Assembly (NCBI GenBank): GCA_009792885.1
Contig: WMCF01000015.1
Location: 3,487,076-3,551,075, forward strand
Reading direction: 5' to 3'
DNA: 64,000 nucleotides
DNA from: Eremophila alpestris peregrina
Taxonomy: Eukaryota > Chordata > Aves > Passeriformes > Alaudidae
Made by a program: the position numbers and the translations under genes. Shown here one piece after another: positions 23,560 to 36,700 of this stretch. The stretch's first letter is position 1; the number at the start of each line of letters is the position of its first letter. The notes under the pieces are model-generated. The model made no database searches. It saw nothing but the letters and a program-made list of their open reading frames with translations, and was not told where the DNA came from.

Positions 23560-23652
23560 CTATTCCTTTGTCAATAACTAGTTTTTGTTCTGTTGTCAAT
23601 AACTAGTTTTCTATTCTGTTGTACTATTCTGTTGTCAATAACTAGTTTTTTA
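23560..23652 (+). repeat. three-copy tandem repeat around TGTCAATAACTAGTTTT
   Basis: The 17-bp core occurs at 23569-23585, 23594-23610 and 23633-23649. Between copies lie TGTTCTGT-type spacers, the second one lengthened by a repeated 'tctattctgttgtactattctg' style stretch. This is a small minisatellite-like array produced by local duplication. Confidence 0.88.
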
Positions 23653-26600
23653 CCCCAAACCCTTTATCTGTTATAATATTTGGAAGAATGTATTCCTTTG
23701 AATTACTCAAATGATAATTACAGTATTTCTTTAGGATAATCTTACTGAATGAGTTTTCATATAGAGAAAACATTTTTGTGCATTATATTGAGAAAAACAG
23801 AAATACAATTTGAACCCAAATTTTGACCAATATAATGAATACTTGAGATAGTTCTCTAATCTTCAGTATTTATACACTAATCACTTTTTTTAATAACACC
23901 TCTTAAATTAAAAAGAATTAAATTTTGCAATTGTCAATGTACAAAATGAATTTGGTACTTTTATTGGCCAAAAGCATGAAAAATCCCGAAGTTCTGCAAT
24001 TTTCCTAGCTATATAATCTACTTTTGGATTTACCTTACTATCATTATATACCAATACTAAGATAAAATCTGTTCCATGTTTTCTGCTGTGCCAAAACCCA
24101 CCTTTCATATTGAGTTTATCACTTTTGAAATTCTTTATAAAACTTGACTTCATAAAAAGTAGAGTTGAAGGATATATTTAGCTGCACAGCAGGTTACAAA
24201 GGCCTTCAATCCACAGAACAATTGTGACAGAGCAATTAATCTCTGGTGAAGAATTAAATATGTCCACATATCCAAATGCATATGTTCAAATACTGTGCCA
24301 TACTGGGATAATTATCTCCCATTCACAGTAACATGTAAAACATGATATAGGGTATTATTTCTTTATATGCTCTCCATTTTAACCCCTAAAAACAGCCCAC
24401 AATTGTTTTTAGAATGCTCTTCACTGTCTCTTGATTATTTTGTGTGCAGGGACATGATTGACCTCACATTGTTTCAGGGATTAGAGACTCACTGTGTAGC
24501 CTGCAACCTGGTTACACAGAAATACCCACAATCTGAGCAAAATTATTAGAGGACTGCTTGGGGGAAAATTCCCCAGCCAGTGATGAATAGCCCCAACAAA
24601 GAGGTTTCTTCTGTCTCCATTTGCACAGGGCTAGACCATGAATAACAGCTTTATGAATCTCATAACTACTTTTCAGTAAAAGAAATAAAGCTCTTTCTCT
24701 GCATGCAGCATGGAATCCTAATAGCACAGGGAGCTGATTAGCATACCTGAAAACATAAAAAATATGTCATAAAATATGTTTCTATGACTAAAGCATTCAA
24801 TTGGAATGAGGCACAGTAATTTCCACACTGACATGGTTGCTCAAAACTAAACACTGGACAAAAGCAGCACAGCTTTTGAGCTGACTCAGAATACTGGATG
24901 GAGACTCTACTCCAGGAAAGTTGTCCTGAAATTTTTACAGGTTGATACTGAAGAATAAATTATAGGCCTTCTTTGAAATTTCATAATGGCAATGCAAAAA
25001 AACAACAACAACAAAAAAATATATATACATAAGGCATTACAACAAACAAAAGTATGCAAGGTGCAGAATCTATTTTTAAGACTTTATTCTAAGCAGTTGC
25101 ACATTAAAAACTCCAGAAAGCTCAGATTTTCCATATTAAAGGATAAAGGGCAACATTCCTTTTTATTCAAGCATTCTATTTAAAATTAATGTTAAAACCA
25201 GGAAGCAAGTTTCTTCTGGAAATTTCAGCTTTGAAGCTCCAGTTCGTTCTTTATTGAACTTCTTTTATAAATCAGATGCAAAAGGCGGGCAGAATTACAT
25301 TTTTTTTCTCTAGTATGTAGCACCTATTTTTACTGCAATGAAAATGCCAACAGGTTTGGGTTTTTTTTCCTTTGTAGTACATACCAATCACTACAGCACA
25401 TGTAAAAGGACACTGAAGCTTAGCCAAAAGATGAAAATCTACTTCTTCCTATTCTTTCTTCCTTGAGTTGAATTTATTTGGCATTGCACTGTCTAGTATC
25501 AACTACATCAGGCCAAGAGGAAGGAAAGACTTTGCAATGCTCTCCTGCTGCTGGCACTAATATTTTAGCAGTCAAGAGTAAAAAGGAAACCATGAACTAA
25601 CGTGCATTAAAATGCGTGCACAAAACGAAATGTTAAAGCTAAAGACTGAAACTTCATTCTCACAAGAAAATTATGTTATCCAAGTCATATAACAATCTTG
25701 ACCTATGACATAATTTTACTTTTCTTTGAATCAATGATGAAACCAATAAAAACTGCAATGTGAATGACTATGAATACTTAAATGCAGAAATTATCAATCT
25801 GGCTACTGCGTATGATTCAGTTTTGATGCTCTGTTGCTGTTTTGACTGGAAACCAAGTGAAAAAAAAAAAAGAAAAATAAAGAAGTATTTATTGGAAGCT
25901 CTGATTCAGCCAAAATCAAATTCTGAGCCTTTGTTTTTGGGTAGTAGCACAGACTTTGAGTAACCATTCTGGTTTCCCTAATTTATTATTTCTTTTGGTG
26001 CAGATGCAGTTACTCAGAGTTGTATCACAAAGTTCCTCAGACATAACACAAACAGGCAAAACTTGAGAAGGCATGGCCTGAACTTCAGTCATCCACAGAA
26101 AATGACTCAAATATAGTCAGGGAAGTTTGACATATTTGTATCAGTGGATAATTTTCAGTGCTCAGTAACTCAGGAAGGCAATGAAAATAAACATTCAGGT
26201 TGTTAGTAGGGAGTTACTAGCTCTTGGTTAGAGTGAATATCTTATATTCTGGGACTGTCCTTAGAAGAGTGGCTAAAATTTCATGACTAAGATAGTAGAA
26301 TATGTTAAGGCAAAGTTCTGGGAAAGCTGCAGCAAAGGGTAATTTTACCATGTGCCACTGAAGACTTTGTATAGTTTTTCCATCTGTGATGGATTCTATA
26401 GGTCCTTTATTTATGGAGAATTCTAGGCTCAAGGCATTGTGCAAGGAATGACTGGACAATTCACAGTTATTGACTGCACATTATACTGTAGACATTCTTT
26501 GCACACAGATGCTTTATTTCTTGTTCTGTCTTAGTGCCATAAAGAAGTCTCACAGGCTAATTGAATTTTTACATGTAAATGGTCTTTCAGACCATATTTT

Positions 26601-26820
26601 ACTTATATGCAATTGAGAGAAAGCAGAGTCTTCCAGTGGAGGACTTAGCAGAAGTGACGTTTCTTTGATTTCCTTGACAGCACATAAAAACTTTTAAGTA
26701 TGTTTGTATGATATCTTATACCAGTTTAAATCCCAAAAAAAAAAAAATTTAAAAATTAAACACTTGTTTTGTCACGTAGGACTAAAAACTCCAGGAACAG
26801 CTATAATATAACAGCATTTT
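23653..26820. other. anonymous AT-rich non-coding sequence
   Basis: The interval contains short A runs (25008-25020, 25860-25873, 26736-26748) and several frames of 60-80 codons on both strands with no motif. No repeat family is recognised. Confidence 0.5.
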
Positions 26821-27110
26821 TGTATTTTCTCCAGAACAGTTACAACTGGGGACGCCCACCAACAGCTGCAGAGTCTGCCATGTTCTCAGAGGAGCTTTCA
26901 GCAGAATAAATTATGAAGCTGCAGTAAGCTCTGTAAGGGGTAAAGGTTGATCTTTGACCGTGCTGACAGCCAGAGCTCCTATCATCTTGCTCAGCAACAA
27001 CTCAAATTGGGCTTTAATTACTGTTCAGAGAACAGTGCTCGATTAAATGTGCACAACACAGAGACTGGTACAGGGCAGAAGGGAACAAGAGATGTCAAGG
27101 AGTCATGAGA
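26821..27110. other. possible conserved non-coding block
   Basis: Compared with its surroundings this stretch is more complex and less AT-biased. It carries factor-site-like strings such as TAATTA (27015-27020) and AGAACA (27028-27033 region). It has no repeat similarity and no open frame. The impression of conservation is pattern recognition only; no alignment was possible. Confidence 0.2.
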
Positions 27111-27762
27111 CAAACCCTCTTTTTGATTCTCTATTCTAAAGACAATGTGAGCTTTATATGTAAAATGAAACACACAGAAAGGTTCCCTAACCACCAGGCA
27201 CTGTCCTGAAACTTAATGCTTAATAACTGGTTTCTTATTAGCAGGAGCTTAAAATGTATTTGGGTCAAATCTGTACGAAAGAGGGCTGAACCACCCTGTC
27301 AGGGCCCATTTCATTCATTCATATGTCATTAATTCATGTCTTTGGCTGGACACAGGAAGACTTGCAGATAAGTTCAAATTAAAAGGTTTAAAGGCACAAT
27401 ATACTGCACTCAAGGGAATTCAAGGGGATTTTTTGTGGATATTCTTATTAAGATGTAAAATGACCCAGAGTCCTTGCAATTTAATAGTCATTTTATAAGC
27501 GTTAATGTCTGAGTAAGCCTATCATATCCTGTACAACATCACCATAAAACAAATTACCCATTTTCTTCACCTCAGTCCTTTCATGCTTGCCAAGAAATTA
27601 TGATAATATTCAAGCTATTTTTCTGATATATTGGTAACAGCTGTCCAGCAACATGTGTTTTCTTAACCAGTTTTAAGAACAGTGGCAGAGTTTGCAAAAT
27701 ACCTACACTAATAATATTTGCTGAATACAAATTGTAGGCACAGGTACCTAAAATACATCTGC
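27111..27762. other. anonymous sequence
   Basis: Mixed-complexity sequence with ATTCATTCAT and ATTAATTCAT strings near 27310-27340. There is no gene or repeat family that I recognise. Confidence 0.5.
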
Positions 27763-28185
27763 CTATTCAAAAAACAGAGACAAGTCCAAGCACATTTGAT
27801 ATCTTAAACTTCTGTAAGGCATGCTATGAAGGCCAGAAAATTGTAAAACCATAGAAACCCCATCAGTTGCAGACACAGGCCAATGGAAGCATGGGAAGCT
27901 GAAATTTAATTTTAAGAGCAGAGACCAAATCATTCTGCCATAACTCTTTCTAAGGGTAAAAGAAGGCTTTTTTTCCAGGAAAAACAAAGCCTTGTTTGAG
28001 AGCCCAAGTTCACCATTGTAGGTGCTAAAACTTTGATTGAGCTTGAAAGCAAAAGAAACAGCAGCACAGAGACAGTCACCTCCAGCCAGCTTCATGAAAC
28101 TGTGGACTCTTGTCAGTGACGTTCTACAGCTCTTCTTGTAACCAAGAAAGGAGATATATTTAACCCTCCCAAGATCTACCCACAC
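27763..28185 (-). other. longest non-CR1 open frame, probably an old repeat
   Basis: A 140-codon frame runs on the minus strand from ATG to a stop. The start context is weak and no domain, signal peptide or repeat pattern is visible. At roughly 7% stops per codon, one frame of this length in 64 kb is near chance expectation. Plus-strand positions 28000-28085 loosely resemble the 'caccattgtaggtgct ... agacagtc' block of ancient L3/CR1-like LINEs, so the segment may be a degraded transposon. I would not annotate a gene here. Confidence 0.25.
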
Positions 28186-28263
28186 ATTAAGGCTTTAAAC
28201 CTGGTATTTTCAGGCAAATTCTCTCAATTCCAAGAAACAAACATGTTGCTCATATTTGGGTTT

Positions 28264-28280
28264 GGGTGGGGGGGGGGCGG
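28264..28280 (+). other. G-rich run
   Basis: GGG, T, nine G, C, GGG in 17 bp. It could form a small quadruplex and is a likely site of indel error. Confidence 0.7.
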
Positions 28281-29317
28281 GTTTTGTATTCTGTTTTTTA
28301 CATAATAACATTTTAAAAATATCTCATTGCCTTTAATTATATTTCATTTTAGTACAATGTTAAATGTTCCTTTGAAAAGGAATGGTTTTGTCATTCAAAA
28401 ATCTTTAATCTTGGAACACCTTTTTGCTCTCCCCTCCTGCAAAGTGGTGGAGAGGTTTAGAAAAATGTATTTTTATGTCTAAGAAAGATCCAGAAAATAT
28501 GTATCCATCCAAATATAAACCATAGATTAGGATGTCACTAGTATAGGTTAAGGCTCTGTTTTTACTGACTTGTTGGTGTGCCTTCAGTTTAGATACATCA
28601 CCTGTGAAATATATTCCTTAAGATGCAAACATTTGATTTCTTTTGTTGGTTTTTGTTCCCCCTGTTTACCCAAGTTTAAAAAGCCTTTTGTGTCACACAA
28701 CACAAAAATCTGAATTTACAGTTTTGTGGTTAGAAAACTTCTGTTGGAAATCTTGCATGAAGTCCTAGTCAAGTACCTTGAGTAGAATATCGTAAACACC
28801 AGGCTAGAAGATTACTGTACCTTAGCCCCAAAATTCCCTTATAGGTAGAAATTTTCATCAGTTTCATGAAAAAATAAGGCTTCTGTTTTTTTATTTGAGA
28901 GGTTATCATTTTAGATGGAAAAGGTTCCTCATCTAGTTCTGTTATTTCTTCGTGTTTGAATCACATTTTCTTTGTCTGTACTTTCAGATGTATGATAAAG
29001 TCATATGAAGTCTATTCTGTTAACTAATTTTCTTTTATTTTCACAACTGATTTCTTTTAAAGGAAATATGATTCTCATTAAACCATGTTTATGGTCGTTC
29101 ACGATAGTGATTCTTTTAAAGTCATGTTTAATTGAATATAAGTCAAAGGTACTAAATGCAGAATGCTGGATGCCATGATTCAGAAGTCTTCTAAAGAAAG
29201 GAATGTGCATATTTGAAAACATCTGGATAAAACTTCTGAGCAAGGATTTATTAAAAAAAAAAATTTCTTTAAATATTTACAATTCCTATATTTTTTAACA
29301 CTTCCAGGGAAGATGGT
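28281..29317. other. anonymous AT-rich non-coding sequence
   Basis: Nothing recognised beyond short A and T runs. An 80-codon minus-strand frame at 29001-29243 has no motif. Confidence 0.5.
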
Positions 29318-29405
29318 CTTACCTCTTCCCTGAGCAGCTTTATCCAAAGCTTGAACACCCTTTCAGCAAAGAAATTTTTCCTTAAGTCTTGGTTAGATTG
29401 GGTCT
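29318..29405 (-). mobile_element. CR1 LINE fragment, minus strand
   Basis: The plus-strand text 'cttccctgagcagctttatc', 'aacaccctttcagcaaagaa' and 'atttttccttaagtcttgg' matches, in order, the reverse complement of the CR1 3' region (normally '...cctgttccaa...ccctttcagtgaagaaatttttcc'). It is short, diverged and truncated at both ends. Confidence 0.8.
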
Positions 29406-32400
29406 TTTAACAATTGGACAGGAGAATTTGTGTCTGCAGTATGACATATGACTTTTTAGTGGAAAAAATCTGGTCTAGTACCTCATAAAATGCATTGCTA
29501 GGGTCTTAGAAGGATCACTGGGACTTTCAATGATGTCAAATTTTACCTTGAAATGTCACAATGCACTGATTTTAAGGTCCATCAATGTGGCAATGGACAC
29601 AAAGTCTTATGCACCTGGCAAAAATATGACATTTAAAAATCAGGGTCTAGAAACAGGATATGTGAAGAACATATAAAGGCTTTCAGCTGGTTGACTCTAT
29701 AACTACACTGAGAATATTAATGAAAACTTTTCAAATTGGATAAAAAGAGTCTGAGAAAAACTGCTGATAATGTGAAACTAATTCTAGGAAGATCTGCATT
29801 TGTGCTTTGCAGCAGCCCCAACAAAACATTTGTTCTCTTTTGATGTTATAGAGAAAATGGAGAACATTTATTAATTGTCACCTAGATGTAATTCTGTACT
29901 AAAACAGATTTGAAGATAAAAACTACCATGCAGAAAATAATAAAAATAACAATTATTAAAGTTCTCTTCATGTTATGCCTAGCATTTGTGAGAAGGTATC
30001 CCAGTAAAATCAGTCAGTCAAGTTTTTGCATAACTAAGGACTGTTACTGTCATGTGATTGAGAATAGGTAATTTAATGTTTAACTGTTTCCTCACTGTTT
30101 TTAATGCTAAATGATGAATGTGTTAGTGCATTTTATTTCCTTGACTTTGCCTCAGGCTTTGAGGTTAATAGCAAGCAACAGTGATGATAGATACCATCAT
30201 TCTATTCAATAAAGTATCCCCTATCAAAGGCAGAAATGGTAAATAAAGAAATGAATGCAATTTCTTTGAGAAGCTCTAATGTACTGTAAAGAACTAAAAA
30301 AATTTAGTTTTGAAAGCTGAATGTAAAAATTTGCATCTGCAAATTAAATTGTAAAACAGGCTTTTTACACAGACCTGGTCCCAGGCCAGGCAAGATCCAG
30401 AAAAGGGTTAAACTAAGCAGTGGGGGGGCTTTAACTAAATGCATTGTTCACCAAGCAAACATAATGGTTTATGGTTGTTAAACACTTACCAGGCAAATCC
30501 CCAGTATCACATACCAGGCTGGCAGTTTGGATGCAAAGAGGAGCCTGAAGCATATTCTTTTCAAAAGCATGATCTCTGCTTAGATATACTTTGGTTGAAA
30601 ACTTTCTTAACAACACGTTTCAAATAGATGAAGCAATGATCAAGATGTGTCCCCTTTTTAACTTGGAATAAACCCCATTATTTTACAATTCATTGAAATT
30701 AAAAGTTTAAAAAATTGAAATATTGAAATTTATATGTAATAAACCTCTGAAATAGGTTATTTTTCTCCGGATTTTCTATGTCAATATTTCAGTCAAAAAT
30801 AAATCTCTAAATAAATGCATTCAAAATCCCTAAATAGCGTAAATTGCAACAGTTGTGATATAAAAGTCATGCATTATCAAGATCTCAGTTTAAGCTCTTC
30901 CATTTAATATTATTTTTATATTGTTTCAGTGTTGCCAGACTTACCATAAGAGAACAAGTTTTCCTCAATGAACAACAAGCTCAGAGGCACAAAATATATA
31001 GCACAGGAAAAAACAATATTCATGCTGTGCTACAAAGTCTTCATCCAAACCTAACTCACATCTTAAAAAGCACTTCTGCTATGACAGTCTGTCAGGATAA
31101 TGTCAAATATTGTGGGAATAGAGTAGGCTATTTGAATCCCCTGGTTCACTGAAAGGATTAATCAGCTTTACCTCTCCATGAAATCATTATACATTTAATC
31201 CAATTTAACATCCATGCAGTGTCTTGGTATTGTTCTAGCATGTTGAGAACTGCAAATTTTCAAGCTGGCAAAAGAATTAGGTGCTAATTCATTGCCTGCC
31301 AGTTCCCAGGCATGTTCTTTAAATCATTGTCTTGGTTTTGGATATTTTCTGCAAAATGGACCAATGGGAGAATGTAATCTCTTGAGCAGGAATTCAGCAT
31401 ACTCTTCATATTTAGTTGTTAAATTTGCCATTGCACACCTGAAGATCCCTTAAACAGAACTGAGTGGGAGCCTTCCAGAACTTGGAGCCAGAAACCTCAT
31501 AAGCAGCATTTGTACTACATTGTAGCTTCTGCCCTGATTCTGACCTTTATTACACAGATGTTGGTCAAGTAAGTTAAAGTTCAGATAGCACTATTAATAA
31601 AAGTCTGATGCTCCTACTTATGATTAAATATATCTAGGTATCTATAGCAATTAATTCTGGGTAACTGTGTGCCATGTAGGATCTTTCAGAAAACATTTTT
31701 ATCAGCTATAATGTAATAAATGGTGTAAAGCATGTGTAGTACAGCTAAGGAACAAACTGATCAGTGGATTTGTGGTGAACCTGGCAAGCAGTGGGCAGGA
31801 AATTTCAGTATTATTTAAGAGACTGGAAAATAACGGAATGGAGGAGGAAAAATGGCTAATAAAACTCTGGATAGATGGAAAATCTCCTTATCTTCCACAC
31901 TCTTGACTGTTACTTTCTTCCCATATACTTTTCTTGCAAATCATGTGTTTTTTTGCACTCAGCTGAATGAAATATGAATCTAAGGTTGTCTGCAGTTTAT
32001 CATAGGCATCAATTTTTTGAGCAGATTATAAGTGGGTAAAGTCCTATCTCATACTCAAGTCAAAAATTTATTATACATTTCAGTGGATTTAAAACACTAA
32101 ATGTCTAATTTATACATTTACATCATTTCCAAAATAGACACAATTTTTTCAAAATGTTTACATTTTCTTGTTTTATATTGAATTTGACACAAGGTTTAGG
32201 GTCTCTTTGTCAGACAAATGAACAACTTTTCTGTAAGTAGAACAGATGCATATGTCCTGGAAATAGAGTCCAGTCTCTATTCAAAAAGTTTTGTTTCATT
32301 TTGTTATATTCAGAAATGAGAAAACAAATTGGTTAGAAGTTTTCTCTTCTGATAGATGACAAGTTTGTTGATCCTTGTATTGCATTATCTTTTTGCCTTA

Positions 32401-34445
32401 AAAATGTGTTAATACATGAAGACTCTCAAATCCTGCATCACTTTATGAAATGCTGCTGAGAACACATGACTTAACATTGCAAAAAAATACAGAATTAATA
32501 GCAGCATGCTTTATATTCATTCCAATCCAATACATATTTCCCACTGAAATGTATTTTTGAAAAAGAAATTAGTTATGAAACTTAACCTAAATATAAAAGT
32601 AGTAAGACTGAGAGGTGTTTTTATTAGGGTAACATGGAAATTCTATACTAGCAAGGAAAGAAAGTCAAACTTGCTGGGCTTCCATCTAGCAACATTTGGA
32701 TTAATGGATTAGTCAAGCAACTAAGTCAAAAGCTGATCATATAACCTGTCAAAGCCTTTGTCTGAGAAGATAGTAAAGTTCTGATAGTAGTTCATTTTTA
32801 GAAGAACTTCAGAATCCCCCAACCCTTTAACTGAAAAGAGATAACACAATAAAAGCTCACATTCCCCCACATGCACTGCCTATTTAGGTAGTATGGAACT
32901 AGGTCAGATTTGTTCATATGAGTGGACCATATACTTTTGCATTCTAACCATGAAAAGCCTGGCAGCCTTAAGAACTTAATCAAGACACACAAATAATAGA
33001 AGTTTCTGTTGAAGCTATAATCAAAGGCCAAAAATCCAGAACTGAGACTTAAGCAAAGAAACATACATTCAGATTGGTGTTCTTAAGAGGATTTTGATGA
33101 AACATTATGAAGATGGTAGTATAAGGAGTATCAGAATTACTGTGCTGCACTCCATACCAATCCTTTTAAATGTCTTAGACATTTGCCTACTCCTCAGTCT
33201 GTTGCAGGTTAAATTGCATATGGAAACCATCTTACTCAGTTTAATAATAGTTAACAGAAATTGCAGGTGCACAGCTTCAGAAAATGATCCAGGTCACCTA
33301 ACACACCTGTCCAAATTTCCTACAATAATAATTGGAGATTTTAAAGTTTATATAAAGATCAGCATAAAGCAAAGTTGTTTTCCCAATAGAGGCATTTCTT
33401 TTGCCTGAACACAGGCACTTCCAGATGATGATATTGCCTCCACTTCAATTAAGCCTCTGCTTCTGTCAGAGAGCTGAAATATTCAATGTAGGTGCCTCTT
33501 TCTCATTCTCATAACAGCAGCCCATCAGAGGACTGTAATTTCTATTTTGTTTCAGTGTGGTGAATATGTCTGGAACTCCACCTAGAGAAAGAAACATCCC
33601 CCATGTTATAAGATAGTGCCCAAAATACAAAGAAACACAAATAAGAACATCCTCTCCTCTTAAGCATTAGGCTGCCAAACCACAATGTATACTTACTGAA
33701 GTGGCATAATCCTGCTTCAAGAAGGGGTCACCTGCTGCACCTCATGGCCTATTAATCAGGACACTCTCCAGCATTTTGGATGTGAGGATTCAATACCCTG
33801 CTCAGACTAAATCAAGTCAAAGGTTATCTAATTTCTTTATTACTGTTCAGATTTAATTATTACACACCCTTTCCATAAAACAGTACTAGCATTTCAGAAC
33901 ATTTTCAGAGTTCAGTTACCTGTATACCTATTCCTGGATCACAATTCATTTGTTGGCAGTGTTTAAAAGGCATCCCTCAAGAACTTTTAAGCAGTCAACG
34001 CTGACTTACTTTAAGCATCCTAGAGATATTCCATCTTAGTAGGGAGTTGCTAGTGAAACTTGTCATACAGAGAATGAAACAGTCTTTAAATACTGTTGAC
34101 TATAACTGAAATGGAAATCAGGTGACTGTGTACTCCATCTCTACCTAAACCAACTAGATACCATCTGCAGCTGTTTTGCATTCCAGTGGCTTTCACAATT
34201 TGAGGAGTTTGGGGATTTTTTCCCAATGAAACATCTGGCCTTTGAATACTTATTATTATTCCTGTAAGGAAATGAACTTTTAAAATGGAAGATATATTTA
34301 TCCACAGGAAAAATACATGCGAACTAGTAACAAACAGTATGCATCTGTCAAGTCTGTCTGCTGCTGTTGCACACTGTCTTGCTAGTTAGATAAATCTGAT
34401 TATGCAAGTGTCCTCTGTGATTCCTGGACCTTCCTGAGTAGAAGT
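29406..34445. other. anonymous AT-rich non-coding sequence
   Basis: Five kilobases without a recognised repeat family, RNA gene or credible exon. The 104-codon plus-strand frame at 33094-33408 and the 88-codon minus-strand frame at 32798-33064 carry no motif. The lack of young repeats is compatible with an old, slowly turning-over stretch. Confidence 0.5.
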
Positions 34446-34467
34446 CTATTAAATTTAAATTTAATAG
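34446..34467. repeat. perfect 22-bp palindrome
   Basis: The 22 bases from CTATTAAATTT to AAATTTAATAG equal their own reverse complement with no loop. The sequence is entirely A/T except the outer C and G, so chance is a reasonable explanation, but a perfect 22-mer is still uncommon. Confidence 0.85.
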
Positions 34468-35710
34468 TTACTTGAACATTTGAATTTTAACTAAACATTT
34501 AAATGTTGGTGGCTCATTGGGACTTGTCCTTTCATCTTAGACTTCTGTCACGTCTTGATAATTGACTCCACACTTGTTTATACAGGTTCTTCTTCCTGTG
34601 TTTTGACATTTTCTAACCCACTACTAAACCTGCAAGTAATTCAGGAAAACATATCAATTCTCCTGTCACTTTTTTTCTGTGCTGACGTTATTTTGGCATT
34701 TCCTTTTCCATAGTCTCTTGCCAGAGTGTTCAGTCAGTCTATGGCCTTCACTTGTACCCCTGACCACTGCACCTTCATTTAAGTGCTGGCAAATCAAGGA
34801 CAAACAAGAAAAAAAATTTCAATTCAGATATTTTTCTATTAGTGCTGCCTTTGTAACTGCAAGGAGTTTGAGGCACATATATCAATTGTTCACATTTTTA
34901 TCAATTCCTTCAGCCACTAAATAATCTAAGTTCTTATCGGGTAACTTGGCAAAAGTACTATCTTGAAACACTTCAAGAATGAAGGATAAAGCAAAAGATT
35001 GTACAAGTTTAATTCATCACATAAAAGAACAAAAAATATAATCAGTCATATTTCTGGACCACGTTTCATCAGTTTCCTCAATTCTGAGGCAATGAGAGCT
35101 TTAGTGAAGTAAAACATTCCAGTCATGTTAAACAAAGATCTAAAATAAAAGAAAAAAAGGAAAAATATTCTTAAGTTTTCTTAAAGAATTCACACAAATT
35201 ATTTTATGGCCCGTAAAGTGCTTCATACTTTGTACAATATCTGGCAAAAAATTCAGAGCACCAGATTCTCTTACTAATAAGAATAGCAATGATAGTAAAA
35301 ATTCCTGAAGAAGAGTTTTATATTGTGCAAACTCTGACCAAGAAGTGTCAGGACTGAAAACACCATGGGCTATGCCAGCCACATGATCTGCAGATATAAT
35401 TAACAGCAGAGTCCACAGCTTTGGCTAGCCCATGGACAATGTCATGCAAACTGCTTCCAGGGCTTAAGCTACCAGCTTTCCATTGAACTGGGCTGTCAAG
35501 GAGAACTACCAACACATTCAGAACCAAAGCAGAAATCCCTGTGTGATAATTACGTGGTCTAGACATGCCTCAAATGGTCAGCAGCACTGAAGTTTCAACT
35601 TAAGTTTGTTTTTTTTTTTTTTTGGGCTTCAGACAGGTATCATTTTAATTTTATTGCATGTTTCATAACAGGGCTCTGCAATAGGAGCAGGAATATTGGT
35701 TTTAAACTGA
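34468..35710. other. anonymous sequence with a T run
   Basis: The interval includes a 15-bp T run at 35609-35623. Small minus-strand frames at 35140-35382 and 35348-35566 overlap and carry no motif. No repeat family is recognised before the CR1 piece that follows. Confidence 0.5.
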
Positions 35711-35835
35711 AGGAAGGTCAATTTAGATTACATATAAGAAGGAAAAATCTTAACAATTGAAAACAGAGTGCTGAAACACTGGAACAGGTTGTCCAGAGAG
35801 GTGGTAGATTCAAGGTCAAGGTTGAACGGAGCAGG
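35711..35835 (+). mobile_element. CR1 LINE fragment, plus strand
   Basis: Diverged CR1 3' sequence: 'atttagattacatataagaa', then 'gctgaaacactggaacaggt', 'tgtccagagaggtggtagat' and 'tcaaggtcaaggttgaacgg'. It lacks the final ATTCTATGA tail and is truncated at both ends. Confidence 0.85.
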
Positions 35836-36587
35836 ACGTGATTTCAAATTAGACACATATTTCATAGCTTGACATAAAAACACCCACATATCTTTTAAAA
35901 GACTAAGTCCCAGATTCCTACACCAGTGTGTTTTTCTCTTTTGCTAAGATACCTATTGGGTTTAAATTTCATATTTCCTCCTTCGCTTTCCTACTGAGTG
36001 ATTTATAGTTTTTCCAGTGATACTCCCAACATTTTTCTATTGAACTGCAGCTAAATACTTTCAAACAGAGGTATCTAAGTCTACAGGCATTAGTAATTAG
36101 CAATAATTAGCAACTGAAATTTTCACATTGAGATCTTAAACTGAGTTTAGGAACACAGAGATATCTAGGATGAATAAAGAATCAGCATTTGATGAAGACT
36201 TACTCTTACCTTCATGAGTGTTTCAAAGAGTCTCCTAGCTGCCTGGCTTCGGGAGACTTTGGGAATCTCCTCTACTAGATTCTAGATAAAACCTAGATTT
36301 TTTTTTTTTTTTACTTGATTTGCTAAAATCAGTTTCTGAAATACTTAGTAGATAATTCAGCATTTCATTATCATATAATATTGATTACAGAGCATTGTAA
36401 TATAATGTAATACAACTAAAATTAAATCATACAGCATAATACAGCTTTTGCTTGAAAATTCTGTTATATGTCTGAAGGTGCCTATAACAGAATATGAACA
36501 GGTTATGGGTAATAACCAATATCCTCGATTTTTCAGGTAAAAAGTATTCTGGCTGGTAGTTTTCTGTTTACAATGCAAACTGTCACT
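35836..36587. other. anonymous AT-rich non-coding sequence
   Basis: It holds a T run at about 36299-36312 and a 73-codon minus-strand frame without a motif. It separates two CR1 pieces of opposite orientation. Confidence 0.5.
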
Positions 36588-36700
36588 TCACAGAATCAGA
36601 GAATGGTTGAGGTTAGAAAGGAACTCTGGAGATCACCTGGTCCAAACCCCCATCACATTGGCAGTGACCAAGAGCCATCCTTGAGCAAGAGTGTTTGCGT
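36588..36700 (-). mobile_element. CR1 LINE 3' end, minus strand
   Basis: The plus-strand text 'cacagaatcagagaatggtt', 'gaggttagaaaggaactctg' and 'gagatcacctggtccaaacc' is the reverse complement of the CR1 3' terminus (normally 'tggaccaggtgatctccagagg...attctgtga'). Similarity becomes uncertain after about 36665. The element's 3' end is at the left. Confidence 0.8.
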
